Positions 34,493 through 44,465 of a DNA stretch of 64,000 nt are shown piece by piece. The stretch lies in NCBI RefSeq assembly GCF_001543895.1, contig NZ_JYIJ01000012.1, forward strand, positions 1 to 64,000, read 5' to 3'. Both the position numbers and the translations under genes were made by a program. Position 1 is the first letter of the stretch; each line of letters opens with the position of its first letter. The notes under the pieces are model-generated. The model was not told the DNA's origin and did no database searches. It worked only from the letters and a program-made list of their open reading frames with translations. The DNA is from Carbonactinospora thermoautotrophica. GTDB lineage: Bacteria; Actinomycetota; Actinomycetes; Streptomycetales; Carbonactinosporaceae.

Positions 34493-36085
34493 ATGGACAA
34501 CGCTATCAGGAAAATCGTGATCCTCGGCGGCGGAACCGCCGGTTGGATGGCGGCTTCCTACCTTGGCAAGGCCTTGAACCACACTGTGGACATCACGGTA
34601 CTCGCGGCTCCAGATATTCCTACGCTGGGTGTCGGTGAGGCGACCATCCCCAACCTGCAGACCGCGTTCTTCGACTTCCTCGGCATCGCCGAGGACGAGT
34701 GGATGCGCGAATGCAACGCCAGCTACAAGATGGCGGTCAAGTTCATCAACTGGCGTACCGGCGGAGACGGGGTACCCCAGGCGCGCGACCTGAACGGTAG
34801 GCCCGACCACTTCTACCACGTCTTCGGGCTGCTCCCGTACCACGACCAGTTACCGCTCTCGCACTACTGGTTCTACAAGAGGTGGACTCAACAGAGCGAC
34901 GAGCCCTTCGACTACGCCTGCTACAAGGAACCACCCATTCTCGACGCGAAGCTCGCCCCGCGCTGGATGGACGGTACGCGGGCCACCAATTACGCTTGGC
35001 ACTTCGACGCCCACCTCGTCGCGGACTACCTGCGACGTTTCGCCACCGAAAAGCTCGGCGTGCGCCACATCCCGGACCAGATGGTGCACGTGACCCAGAG
35101 CGAGAACGGATTCATCGAAAGCCTCACCACCAAGTCCGGGCTGGTCTTGACAGCCGACTTGTTCATCGACTGCTCCGGGTTCCGGGGGGCGCTCATCAAC
35201 CGCGCGCTGGGCGAGCCGTTCCTCGACATGCGCGACCATCTGCTCTGCGACAGCGCCGTCGCATCCGTGGTCCCTCACGACGACGAAGCCAACGGCGTCG
35301 AACCGTACACGTCGGCGATCGCCATGAAGGCGGGCTGGACGTGGAAAATCCCCATGCTGGGCCGGTTCGGTTCCGGATACGTCTACTCCAGCCGCTTCGC
35401 GGATGAAGAGGAGGCGGTACGCGACTTCTGCGCGTTATGGAACCTGGACCCGGAGACCACATCGCTCAACAAGATCCGCTTCCGAGTAGGCCGAAACCGC
35501 CGCGCCTGGGTCAAGAACTGCGTCAGCATCGGCACCTCATCGTGCTTCGTCGAACCGTTGGAGTCCACGGGTATCTACTTCATCTACGCGGCGCTCTATC
35601 AACTGGTCAAGCATTTCCCGGACCGGAACTTCAACCCGGTGCTGATCGACCGTTTCAACCGCGAGATCGAACTCATGTTCGACGACACGCGTGACTTCAT
35701 TCAGGCGCACTTCTATTTCTCACCGCGCATGGACACTCCGTTCTGGCGGGCGAACAAGAGGCTCCAGCTCGGCGACAACATGCGGGACAAGATGGAAATG
35801 TATCGGGCTGGACTGGGGATTAACTGTCCTCCCACGGACGACGCCCAGGTCTACTACGGGAACTTCGAGGAGGAGTTCCGCAACTTCTGGAACAACAGCA
35901 ACTACTATTGCGTCCTTGCCGGTCTGGGGCATGTCCCGGAGGCACCGACACCTCGGTTGAACCACATGGCTTCCTCCCTCGCCAGTGTCGACGCCGTGTT
36001 CGACAAGGTGAAGAAAGAGCAGCGTGAGCTGCTGCAGACTTTGCCCACGTGCTACGAATTCCTCCGAAAGCAACACGGACGGTGA
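34493..36085 (+). CDS. rebH: RebH-like tryptophan 7-halogenase
   Basis: A 530-residue FADH2-dependent tryptophan halogenase, the same length as RebH. FAD site GGGTAGW (12-18), catalytic lysine Lys79 in NASYK (same number as in RebH), WTWKIP in place of the WxWxIP motif, and FVEPLESTG. Long segments match Reb[53 protein letters not shown]. It should chlorinate tryptophan at C-7; some close relatives act at C-6, so C-6 is not excluded. ATG 34493 has GAGG eight bases upstream. Last intact gene of the cluster. Confidence 0.94.
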   Translation: MDNAIRKIVILGGGTAGWMAASYLGKALNHTVDITVLAAPDIPTLGVGEATIPNLQTAFFDFLGIAEDEWMRECNASYKMAVKFINWRTGGDGVPQARDLNGRPDHFYHVFGLLPYHDQLPLSHYWFYKRWTQQSDEPFDYACYKEPPILDAKLAPRWMDGTRATNYAWHFDAHLVADYLRRFATEKLGVRHIPDQMVHVTQSENGFIESLTTKSGLVLTADLFIDCSGFRGALINRALGEPFLDMRDHLLCDSAVASVVPHDDEANGVEPYTSAIAMKAGWTWKIPMLGRFGSGYVYSSRFADEEEAVRDFCALWNLDPETTSLNKIRFRVGRNRRAWVKNCVSIGTSSCFVEPLESTGIYFIYAALYQLVKHFPDRNFNPVLIDRFNREIELMFDDTRDFIQAHFYFSPRMDTPFWRANKRLQLGDNMRDKMEMYRAGLGINCPPTDDAQVYYGNFEEEFRNFWNNSNYYCVLAGLGHVPEAPTPRLNHMASSLASVDAVFDKVKKEQRELLQTLPTCYEFLRKQHGR

Positions 36086-36161
36086 CAATTCTGAGGGTTG
36101 TCTCAGCTTGATAAGTATGCGGCCGTGGGTGTGAGGCGCGTTGGCCGAGTGCACACAAATC

Positions 36162-36962
36162 TCATCGGCTGGCCGAATAGGAACCGGGTGACCCCCGCGG
36201 ACCGGTGACGTGGCACCCTACGCGAAGGTCCGGACGAGGTGTGCCAGACCGGCCTCCACATAACGACGTGCGCCGATGCCGTACGCCATACGCGATGTCC
36301 TCGAGGAGGGAGCAGCGGGCGTAGAAGACGGCCCGCTCACGGTCGGCGTCATCACAATGACCCTCATAATGGGCCAGCGTCAGGTCGAAGATCTCGGGAC
36401 CCAGATCCCGGTAGATCAGCGCGATGTCGTGAACGGGATCGGCGATGGCCGCGTCGGTCCAGTCAATGTCGGTCCAGTCAATGACGCCCGTGACCGTGTT
36501 CGCCTCGACGTCCACCAGCACGTGCTCGCTGCCCAGGTCGTTGTGGCAGAACGCCACGGCATGGGGTTCTGCCGGCGGCGTGCGGCCGAGGAAGCCCTCG
36601 ACCAGACGGCGAGCCGCTGCGGATACCTGCTCCACGATCTCCCGGTAGTCCCCTTCGGCGTCCTGTCACCACGTCATCAGCGGATCGGTGTCCCGCGGCA
36701 CCAGCTTCTCCATCTTCTCCACGGGAGCCTGGTGCAGGCGGCTGACGAACCCACCCAGGGTGGCCGCCAGCCGCGCGGGTTCCGCTACCGGATGTTCGCT
36801 CAAGGGAAGGCCAGGGAGCTTGACGTACACGAGGACGCCCGCCTCGATGTCAGCGAAGATCAGCTCTGGAACTGGCAACGTGGACAACTCGGCCACCACG
36901 CCCAGCAGATCCGCCTCGCGCCGAGTGAACTCACTCCGGCGGCGGGGTTGGTCTCTTACTGC
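36162..36962 (-). pseudogene. Broken aminoglycoside-phosphotransferase-like gene
   Basis: The remains of an APH/choline-kinase-fold phosphotransferase. The kinase loop appears as HNDLGSEHVLVD and the metal-binding region as GVIDWTD...IADPVHDIALIYRDLGPE. Three defects: the N-terminal lobe is cut off where the IS256-type element begins (36963), there is an in-frame TGA at 36666-36668, and a 15-bp tandem duplication (36453-36482) repeats DWTDI next to the metal-binding aspartate. The frame starts again after the stop, so this is one decayed gene. It is not a working resistance gene. Confidence 0.8.
36453..36482. repeat. 15-bp perfect tandem duplication
   Basis: GTCGGTCCAGTCAAT occurs twice in direct tandem (36453-36467, 36468-36482) inside the phosphotransferase remnant. 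It adds five residues to a normally invariant active-site loop, consistent with decay after loss of selection. Confidence 0.85.
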
Positions 36963-38405
36963 GAGCAATCGTCAATACCTGTGGATCAAGATCTTTTAGG
37001 CGGCTATCGAGGAGGAGTCCGCGGACGCCGACTCGTCAGGGCGCTCCACGAGCTTGCCGTTGATGAACGTCGCTGCGGCGCGGACCAGGGCGACCAGGTG
37101 GGGCGCGTTGACCGCGCGCCAGCGGGCCTGGGCTGACTCGATCAGCTTGAAGGCCATCGCGGGTCCGGCCGCGCGGGAGCCGGGCCCTTTGGTGACCTTG
37201 GTCCGGTGGCGCACGGTGGCGAAGGTCGACTCGATCGGGTTGGTCGTGGGCAGATGGATCCGGTGCTCGGCCGGATAGTCGTAGAAGGCCAGCAGCTCCT
37301 CCACGTCATCGACGACCTTGGCCACCGCTTTGGGGAACTTGGCGCCGTAGGCCGTCTCGAAGGCTTTCACCGCGGCCATGGCGTGGCCCTTGTCCTCGGC
37401 GTGCCAGATCTCTGCCAGGGCCTTCTTCGCCCCGCCCTGGGCCGACTTGGGGAGCGCCGCGAGCACGTTGCCGATCTTGTGAAACCGGCACGCTGCTCGC
37501 GGGTCTGCGCAAACACCTCCCGCAGCGCGGCCCAGAAACCGAGCGCACCGTCCCCGACCGCGAGCACCGGAGCGCGCATCCCCCTGCGCTGGCGGTCACG
37601 CAGCAGGTCCGCCCACGACTCGGCCGACTCCCGGTAGCCATCAGCCAGCGCGATCAGTTCCTTTCGGCCGTCGGCGCGGACCCCGATCATCACCAGCAGG
37701 CACAGCCTGTGCTCCTCCAGGCGGACGTTGACGTGCACGCCATCGGCCCCCAGGTAGACGTAGTCCACGCCCGGCAGGTCGCGATCAGCGAAGGCCCGCT
37801 GCTCGGCCTTCCACTGCTCGGTCAACCGGGTGATCACCGATGCCGACAAGCCCCGCGCAGAGCCGAGGAACTGCCCCAGCGCGGCCGTGAAGTCCCCGCC
37901 GGACAGGCCGCGCGGGTACAGCAGCGGCAGCACCTGGCTGATGGACGGGGTCTTGCGCGCCCAGGCCGGCAGGATCGCCGCGGCGAACCGCGTGCGCTCC
38001 CCGGTGACCGCATCGACACGCCTGCCACCGACCCGCGGTGCGGCGACCTCGATCGCGCCGGCCGCGGTGAGCACCTCCCTTGGCTGGTGGTAGCCGTTAC
38101 GCACGACCAGACGCCGGCCGTTCTCGTCGCGCTCGTCGGCGAAGGCGGCGATGTAGGCGTCGACCTCGGCCTGCAGGGCGGCGGCGAGCATCCGGCGGGC
38201 GCCTTCCCGGACGGTCTGGTCGATCAACGCCGCCGAGCCGGACGCCGGGTTGCCGTCGTGAGCGGGTAGATCAGGTATTACGGTGAGGGGCACGGGTGTG
38301 TCTTCCCGACCGACGCTGCAACGTCGGCCTTATCTCGAAACCTTCATCGGATGATCCGGGAAGGTACCCCCCTTCCCGGCGATCCACAGGTTTCGATCAT
38401 TGCTC
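36963..38405 (-). mobile_element. IS256-family element (defective)
   Basis: A 1443-bp element bounded by 25-bp imperfect inverted repeats, 36963-36987 and 38381-38405, which both read inward GAGCAAT...ACCTGTGGATC (21 of 25 identical). It holds one transposase gene on the minus strand, broken by a frameshift. The flanks (CTTACTGC on the left, CGCGGGTG on the right) do not match, so there is no target duplication. The left flank is the phosphotransferase remnant and the right flank is the interior of an IS110-type transposase, which suggests a deletion or rearrangement ending at the element. Confidence 0.85.
36996..38293 (-). pseudogene. IS256-family (mutator) transposase, frameshifted
   Basis: The mutator-type transposase runs from the start near 38293 in one frame and continues from about 37491 to 36996 in another. 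The DDE residues are visible: first Asp in YVYLGADGVHV, second in AVGDGALGFW, and Glu in NPIESTFATVRHRTK. A single-base indel at about 37491 (between REQR and CRFHKIGNVLAALPK) splits it. Without this change the protein would be about 430 aa, normal for the family. Confidence 0.88.
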
Positions 38406-38845
38406 CGCGGGTGACGACGGCCAGGTGAAGGGCGGAGTTGGCGTCCCGATCGCCGCCGCGGTTGAGCCGGTGCCGCTGCTGCAGACCAGAGGAGGCGGGC
38501 AGCGGGGCGACCCCGCAGAGCTTGACGAATTGGGCTTCGGCGGTCAGGCGGGCGGGGTTGTCGCCAGTGGTGAGGAGGAGCTGAGCGGTGTTTTCGATAC
38601 CGAAGCCGACGGTCTTCAGCAGCGAAGGTGCGAGCTCTTGGACGAGGGGCTGGATGAGCTGGTCCAGGTCGGCGATCTCGTCGTGGAGCTCGAGGTAGCG
38701 GTGGGCCAGGGACTTGAGCGCGATCCGGGTGGCGGCGACCGGGTCGCGGAAGGCGGTGGTGTCGGGTCGCCAGGTGGCGCAGGTGCGGATGAGCTGCATG
38801 CGGGTGAGGTTGCGCAGCTGGTCGCGGAGTTCTTCGGGGGCGGAG
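38406..38845 (-). pseudogene. IS110-family transposase, C-terminal part
   Basis: The transposase_20-type C-terminal region of an IS110 protein: APEELRDQLRNL, LIRTCATWRP, a helical middle, LLTTGDNPARLTAEAQFVKLCGV and SSGLQQRHRLNRGGDRDANSAL. It stops abruptly at 38405/38406, where the IS256-type terminal repeat begins, so the last residues are lost. Its missing N-terminal half is at 41230-41710, displaced by the IS21-type element. The TSD copy is 38841-38845. Confidence 0.88.
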
Positions 38846-38991
38846 TGTCCGCGTACAACCTCATCTCCAGAGCGGGGTACGTCCTCACGTCCAGGAATCT
38901 CGGCGCGTCGGAGGCGTGTTCGGGCTGAGAAGTGATCACCCTTCGGTTCGTCAGCGGCCACGCAGACGAGTCCGAAGGGTGACCGCTCTCC

Positions 38992-40393
38992 ATGATCCTG
39001 GATCCGGAGGAATGGATGGACCTGCGCCGGTTCCGCGCCCTGCATCGAGCGGGCGTGAGCATCGGCGCGATAGCCCGGGAGACCGGGCATGACTGGCGGA
39101 CGGTGAGGAAGTACCTGACCGCCGAGGAGGCGGTTCCGCCGGCGGCCCCGCCGCGCAAGGGCACCCAGCCCCGCAAGATCGACCCGCTGGCGGGTGTGGT
39201 GGACGCCTGGCTGCGGGCCGGCATCGGCCTGAAGGCGTCGGTGATCCACGAGCGGCTGGTCGACCAGTACGGTTTCGCCGGCCACTACCCGCGGGTGAAG
39301 AGGTAGGTCGCCGCGGCGCGTCCGCGGATCCGCGCCGAGCTCGGTCTGGACGAGGGCCTGTCCGGGCTGCACCGCCGGTTCGAGGTGACCCCTGGCGCCC
39401 AGGCCCAGGTCGACTGGGGCGATGAGGGCGGCATCCTCGCGCACGCCGGGATCGAGAGGGTGTACTCCTTCCCCCATGGTCCTGTCCTACTCGCGGGACC
39501 CGTTCTGCTGCTTCACCACCAGCCAGGACCTGGCCACCTTCTTCGACTGCCACGCTCGGGCGTTCGCGCACTACGGCGGTGTCCCGGCCACGATCGTCTA
39601 CGACCGCGCCAAGACCGTGGTCAAGCGGCACGTGGCGCCGAAGGAGGCGGTGCCGCTGCACCCGGAGGCGGTCGCGTTCGCCGGCCACTACGGCTTCGAC
39701 ATCGACGTGCTGGCCGCCTACCGCCCCACCGGGAAGGGCCGGGTCGAGCGGTGAGTCGACATCGTCCGCGACCACGTGCTCGCCGGCCGCGTCTTCGGCT
39801 CGCTGGCCGAGCTGGACGACGCCTTCATCGCCTGGGCGCCGATCCGGCGCCGCCAGGTGCACCGCACCCACGGCGAGGTCATCGCCGTGCGCGCCGAGCG
39901 AGATCGGGTCGCTCTCGCGCCGCTGCCCGACCACCCCTATGCGGTGACCGAGCGGCACCTGCGCAGGGTGGGCAAGGACTGCCTGGTCTCCTTCGACGCC
40001 CACCTGTACTCGGTGCCTGCCCGTCGGGTCCGTCCCGGCCAACTCGTCGAGCTCCGCATCACCCGTGCCCAGGTCGCCATCCACGCCCAAGACCGGCGAG
40101 ACGGCCCGGCCACGCTGCTGGCGGTCCATGACCGCGCCACCGCCAAGGGCTCGTGGATGGTCGACGAGGCCCACGGGGACGGGTTGCCCGACGGCCGCTC
40201 CCGGTCGACGACCACCACCGACCCCGCCCCCACCAAGGAGGCCGATGACACCGCCGGCCACCGGGACGAGCAGGCCACCGACAGCCTGTCCGCGCTGCTG
40301 GCCCGCACCGCCGCGGCCCGCGTCCCGGTCGGCCGCCGCCCGCTGGCCGCCTACGACCTGGCCGCCGGCCTCCAGACCCTAGGAGTCACCTGA
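38992..40393 (+). pseudogene. istA: istA transposase of IS21 element, decayed
   Basis: IstA-like transposase with N-terminal HTH (ALHRAGVSIGAIARETGHDW) and an rve-type DDE core (QVDWGDEG, GVPATIVYDRAKTVV, RPTGKGRVER). Defects: a TAG stop at 39304-39306, a frameshift in a C5 run at 39471-39475 (VYSF/MVLSYSRD), and a TGA at 39752-39754 after GRVER. The rest continues to a stop at 40391-40393 that overlaps istB (TGATG). Four parts in series give one normal-length protein. Confidence 0.88.
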
Positions 40394-41164
40394 TGAGCGA
40401 CCTGGTCACCGCCCGCATCCGCGCCCATGCCGCCAAGCTCGGCCTGCCCCACCTGGCCGCCAGCCTCGAGCAACCCCCTCGCCCGGGCGAACCCCGACCC
40501 GATGGGCTACCTCGACTTCCTCGACCTCATCCTCGAGGAGGAGGCCGGGGTCCGCGACGGCCGCCGGTTCCGCACCGCGCTCAGGTTGTCGAAGCTGCCA
40601 CACCACAAGACGCTGGAGGACTTCGACCTTGCCTTCCAACCCGACCTCGACGTCCGCAAGGTCCGCGACCCGGCCACCCTCTCCTTCGTCGAGGCCAAGG
40701 CCAACGTCGCCCTGCTCGGCCCGCCCGGCGTCGGCAAGACCCACCTGGCCGTGGCACTGGCGGTCGCCGCCTGCAAGGCCGGGTACTCCCTCTCCTTCAC
40801 CGGCCTGGACGACATGGTCCGGCAGTTGAAGGAGGCCGACGCCATCGGCCGACTCACGGCCAAGATGAAGACCTACCTCACGCCGAACGTCCTCGTGGTC
40901 GATGAGGCTGGCTACCTGCCGCTGGACCGCGATGAGGCGAACCTCGTCTTCCAGGTGATCGCGAAAAGGTATGAGGTCGGCTCGATCCTGCTGACCTCGA
41001 ACAAGACCTTCAGCGAGTGGGGCCAGGTGCTCGGCGACGACGTCCTGGCCACCGCGATCCTCGACCGGCTCCTGCACCACTGCGAGGTCCTGTCGATCAA
41101 CGGCCCCAGCTACCGCCTGAAGAACCGCTTCACCACCCTCGAAGGAGGCACAAACATGGCATGA
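40393..41164 (+). pseudogene. istB: istB ATPase helper of IS21 element, frameshifted
   Basis: IstB-like DnaA/DnaC-type AAA+ helper: GPPGVGKTHLAVALA (Walker A), VVDEAGYLPLD (Walker B), LTSNKTFSEW and a C-terminal arginine-rich tail. The start MSDLVTARIRAHAAKLGLP is in one frame; the rest (LARANPDPMGYLDFL onward) is in the next. The shift falls in the C5 run at 40474-40478. Apart from that single indel it looks intact. Confidence 0.88.
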
Positions 41165-41229
41165 TCAACCTGGCCGACCTCTGGACGTGAGGCCGTACAC
41201 AGCTCTGCATCCGAGGTCGTACGCCGACA

Positions 41230-41710
41230 CGGAGATGATCTGGGCGCGCAGCATCTGCAGGGCGACGCGGCGGGACTTGACCGCGGTGGTGCGGGCGACC
41301 CGCAGCACGCGCAGCGACTCCACCATGCCGGTGCGGGTCTTGGGGGTGATGACGCGCCGTTGAGCAAGGGCTGCGTGCGCGGCGTTCTCGGCGTCGATGG
41401 TGTCGTCTTTGCCGCGGCGGCGCCGGTCGGAGCGGTCGGGCCGGTCGACCTCCAGGACCTCGATCCCGGCGTGCTGAAGGTGACGCAGCAGCCCGGCTCC
41501 GTAGGATCCGGTGCCCTCGACGCCGATCCGGCGGACGTCACCGAAGGTGTGCATCCAGGCCAGCAGGGCCTGGTCGCCGGCGCGGGTGGTGGAGAAGGAG
41601 TTGGTGCCCAGGACCTGGTCGCTGGTGTCGACGACGGCGGCGAGGTGCAGGTCCTTATGGGTGTCCACGCCGCCGATGACGACGTGGGAGACGGATGCGA
41701 TGCCGGCCAT
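41230..41710 (-). pseudogene. IS110-family transposase, N-terminal part
   Basis: The DEDD N-terminal domain of the IS110 transposase: GGVDTHKDLHLAAVVD, GVEGTGSYGAGLLRHL, EVDRPDRSDRRRRGKDD and DAENAAHAAL. ATG 41710 has a strong AAGGAGG. The reading frame enters IS21 DNA at 41229 and soon stops. With the piece at 38406-38845 it forms one interrupted gene. Confidence 0.9.
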
Positions 41711-42007
41711 GCCGGCCCTCCTTACAGCAAGCGGATGGCAACGGGGCCCGGCACACGCTCGCCGAAGGCGGCGGACAAGACAGTGATGGGACGCCTCTGG
41801 CCAGGCTCTCCTGAGGTCACACCGTCGGCGAGGCGAGCGCCTCGCCGGAATGCTCCCGGGCCACCGACAGATCCGAGGCAGGACAACAACGGTTGATCGG
41901 AGTGCGGGTCAGGAAGCAAGGGAGCATCCCGGCACCAGCCGCATCCTGTCGCGTCCATCGCTGTGCGGGTCAGGAAACCAGGAACATCCGGCCCCCACAT
42001 ACTCACT
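41711..42007. other. Probable left end of IS110 element, with a direct repeat
   Basis: About 300 bp without a gene between the IS110 transposase start and the IS3 remnant. It presumably holds the IS110 element end. A 14-bp sequence GTGCGGGTCAGGAA occurs at 41902-41915 and again at 41963-41976, each followed by a related GCAT/ACATCC segment. The exact IS110/IS3 junction cannot be placed. Confidence 0.4.
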
Positions 42008-42353
42008 GTCGCTGTGGTGGATCAGGCCGGGCGCGGGGCGGCGGTTGTAGATCGCCATCTCGAGTGCGTCGAGGACGAGCTCGGTGCGCAGGTGGTCGGC
42101 CATCGCCCAGCCGACCACCCGGCGGGAGAACAGGTTGAGAACGACAGCGAGGCAGACGAAGCCTTCCCCCGTCGGCACATACGTGATGTCCGCGGTCCAG
42201 ACCTTGTTCGGCGTCTCGGCGGTGAAGTCGCGGCCCACCAGGTCCGGTGCAGGCCGGGCCTGCTGGTCGCGGACCGTGGTGCGCACGCCCTTACGCCGAT
42301 GCACGCCGACGATCCTGGCCGTGCGCATCACCCGTGCGACCCGCTTATCGTCC
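42008..42353 (-). pseudogene. IS3-family OrfB transposase fragment
   Basis: Part of the rve integrase core of an IS3 OrfB: RVARVMRTARIVGVHRRKG, then NKVWTADITYVPTGEGFVCL with the first catalytic Asp, VVLNLFSRRVVGWAM and GLIHHSD with the second. The final DDE glutamate region is missing because the match ends at about 42008, and the N-terminus is cut at about 42353 beside the integrase remnant. Truncated at both ends, so inactive. Confidence 0.82.
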
Positions 42354-42387
42354 CCAAGCGATCAGGTGTCCACGAGACCGGGGCAAG

Positions 42388-42558
42388 TCCAACGGCATCC
42401 CCGACATCGCCCAAGCCGACCGCCTCGGCCACACCCTCCCCGGCATCTCCGGCGTCTACTCCCACACCACCCCCGCCATGATCGAACAGATCGTCGACGC
42501 CCTGCAGCGACGCTGGACCACCGCCCTCGACCAGGCCCTCAACCACACCGGCCCCTAA
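42388..42558 (+). pseudogene. C-terminal end of a tyrosine integrase
   Basis: About 57 residues matching the end of actinobacterial phage/ICE-type tyrosine recombinases: ADRLGHTLPGISGVYSHTTP contains the LGH motif and the presumed nucleophile tyrosine (VYSH), followed by VDALQRRW. Everything upstream has been replaced by the IS3 fragment. It ends 228 bp from the 3' end of tRNA-Pro, the usual place for an integrase gene next to its attachment site, so it probably marks an old integrated element. Confidence 0.78.
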
Positions 42559-42785
42559 CGCCCCCCGGCACAACCACCGTCGCTCCGGCGGTTCAAGAAC
42601 GGGAGCACCCCGCCCCATCCCAACCAGCCCCGACCGACCCCAACCGCCGCGAACAAGCCCCAGCACCGGGAGCACGCTTACCCGAACGACAAGCCGCTCC
42701 CACACCGCTCCCACTCTGCTCCCACAACAGGCAGAGGCCCCGCCAGCGGAACCGCTGGCGGGGCCTCTGACCTGCACCTTCTCTG
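42559..42785. other. Intergenic spacer between integrase remnant and tRNA-Pro
   Basis: A cytosine-rich spacer with three GCTCCCAC repeats (about 42694-42728) and the strong hairpin at 42732-42769. If an integrase attachment site exists it should include the tRNA 3' end at about 42786. I found no second copy of the tRNA 3' end elsewhere in the window. Confidence 0.5.
42732..42769. terminator. Perfect 18-bp-arm hairpin after tRNA-Pro
   Basis: CAGAGGCCCCGCCAGCGG (42732-42749) and its exact reverse complement (42752-42769) are separated by two bases. It lies 17 bp beyond the 3' end of the minus-strand tRNA-Pro, so it probably terminates the tRNA transcript. There is no strong T-tract, which is common for actinobacterial hairpin terminators. 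Confidence 0.75.
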
Positions 42786-42859
42786 TCGGGCTGGCCGGAT
42801 TTGAACCGACGACCCCTTGACCCCCAGTCAAGTGCGCTGCCAAACTGCGCTACAGCCCG
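42786..42859 (-). tRNA. tRNA-Pro (GGG)
   Basis: Read on the minus strand the 74-nt gene folds into a full cloverleaf: acceptor stem CGGGCTG/CAGCCCG, D-stem GCGC/GCGC, anticodon stem CTTGA/TCAAG with loop CTGGGGG (anticodon GGG), T-stem GTCGG/CCGGC with loop TTCAAAT, discriminator A. CCA is not encoded. tRNA-Pro genes are known targets of actinobacterial integrative elements (pSAM2 uses one), fitting the integrase remnant at its 3' side. Confidence 0.95.
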
Positions 42860-42938
42860 GCGGCCTGGAAACCAGGCCAGGAAGACTTTAGCGCATTTCG
42901 CGATCGGACGCGCAGTCGAGGATCTGCCTGGCGTGTTC

Positions 42939-44351
42939 TCACCGCTTGCGGCGCTGCTTGATACGCATGTTCAGCTCGATCGGCGAGCCTTCGAAGCCAT
43001 ACCGCTCGCGTAGCTTGCGCTCCAGGAACCGCCGGTAGCTCTCCTCCAGGAAGCCGTTCGTGAACAGGATGAACCTCGGCGGGCGGGTGGCCGGCTGGGT
43101 GGCGAACAGGATGCGCGGCTGCTTGCCGCCGCGGACCGGGTGCGGGTGCGCGGCCACGATCTCGTTGATGAACTGGTTGAGCTTGGCGGTCGGAATCCGG
43201 GTGCCCCAGCCGGCGAGCGCCTTCTCCACGGCGGGCAACAGCTTTTCGATGTGGCGGCCGGTGCGGGCGGAGATGTTCACGCGCGGGGCCCACGGCACGC
43301 GGACCAGTTCGCGTTCGATCTCGCGGTCCAGGTAGCGGCGGCGTTCCTCGTCCACGAGGTCCCACTTGTTGTACGCGATCACCAGCGCCCGGCCGGACCT
43401 GACGACCATCGAGATGATGCGGGTGTCCTGCTCGGAGATCGGCTGGCTGGCGTCGATGACGACGATCGCCACCTCGGCTTTGTCGAGTGCGGCCTGGGTG
43501 CGCAGCGAGGCGTAGTAGTCGGCGCCCTGGGTCAGGTGGACGCGGCGGCGGATGCCGGCCGTGTCGACGAACCGCCAGGTCTTGCCGCCCAGCTCGATCA
43601 GCTCGTCGACCGGGTCGCGGGTGGTGCCGGCCTCCGCGTGCACCACCACGCGTTCCTCGCCTGCGAGCTTGTTGAGCAGGCTGGACTTGCCGACGTTCGG
43701 TCTGCCGACGATCGCCACGCGCCGCGGCCCGCCCGTCACCCCGTACGTCTCACGTGGCGCCTCCGGCAGGGCCTCCAGCACGGCGTCGAGCAGGTCGCCG
43801 CTGCCGCGGCCGTGCAGAGCCGACACCGGGTGCGGCTCGCCCAGGCCGAGGGACCACAGCGTGGCGGCCTCGGCCTCCCAGCGCTGGTCGTCGACCTTGT
43901 TGGCGGCCAGCACGACGGGTTTGCCGGCCCGGCGCAGCACCCGGACCACGCCCTCGTCGGTGTCGGTCACCCCGACGGTGGCGTCGACCACGAACAGGAC
44001 CACGTCGGCGGCCTCGATCGCGAGCTCGGCCTGGGCGGCCACCTGGGCCTGGATGCCGCGCGCGTCCTGCTCCCAGCCGCCGGTGTCGACGACGGTGAAG
44101 CGGCGGCCCCGCCAGACGGCGTCGTACGCCACCCGGTCGCGGGTGACGCCCGGGACTTCCTCGACGACGGCTTCACGGCGGCCAAGGATGCGATTGACCA
44201 GGGTGGACTTGCCCACGTTGGGGCGGCCGACCACAGCGACGACCGGAAGCGGCTCGACCGGAGCCGCTTCCTGGTACGCCTCATCGCCCAGCGCGTGCGC
44301 GACCTCGTCGAGGGCAGGGTAGGCACCGCCGAACCCGGCGTCGTGCTCCAT
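42939..44351 (-). CDS. der: Ribosome biogenesis GTPase Der
   Basis: A 470-residue protein with two tandem GTPase domains: [14 protein letters not shown] then DTGGW in the first, [14 protein letters not shown] then DTAGI, and NKWD in the second, followed by a KH-like C-terminal domain and a basic tail. Der (EngA) assists 50S subunit assembly. The frame is open to 44441, but ATG 44351 with GGAGG upstream is the better start. First gene of the conserved chromosome to the right of the tRNA. Confidence 0.96.
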   Translation of the reverse strand: MEHDAGFGGAYPALDEVAHALGDEAYQEAAPVEPLPVVAVVGRPNVGKSTLVNRILGRREAVVEEVPGVTRDRVAYDAVWRGRRFTVVDTGGWEQDARGIQAQVAAQAELAIEAADVVLFVVDATVGVTDTDEGVVRVLRRAGKPVVLAANKVDDQRWEAEAATLWSLGLGEPHPVSALHGRGSGDLLDAVLEALPEAPRETYGVTGGPRRVAIVGRPNVGKSSLLNKLAGEERVVVHAEAGTTRDPVDELIELGGKTWRFVDTAGIRRRVHLTQGADYYASLRTQAALDKAEVAIVVIDASQPISEQDTRIISMVVRSGRALVIAYNKWDLVDEERRRYLDREIERELVRVPWAPRVNISARTGRHIEKLLPAVEKALAGWGTRIPTAKLNQFINEIVAAHPHPVRGGKQPRILFATQPATRPPRFILFTNGFLEESYRRFLERKLRERYGFEGSPIELNMRIKQRRKR

Positions 44352-44465
44352 GAATCGTTCCTCCGGAAACTCGTGATCGCCGCAGGCGTCAGCCTTCCAC
44401 GAACCGCGCGGCAGACCATTCTCCCAGGTCTTGCGGTACATCGCCGACAGGCCGTGATCGCGCGG

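Larger units (their letters stand above)
38846..41229 (+). mobile_element. IS21-family element inserted in IS110 transposase
   Basis: A 2384-bp element with TG...CA ends. The left end reads TGTCCGCGTACAACCTC and the right end, reversed, TGTCGGCGTACGACCTC (15 of 17 identical). It is flanked by a 5-bp direct repeat CGGAG (38841-38845 and 41230-41234). Deleting the element plus one repeat rejoins the IS110 gene in frame (RAQIIS-APEELR). It carries istA and istB, both broken. Confidence 0.93.

Noticed and set aside
38344-39477. A 377-residue minus-strand open frame through the IS110 fragment and into istA
   Set aside because: Only its C-terminal half (38406-38845) matches IS110; the rest is antisense to the IS21 element.
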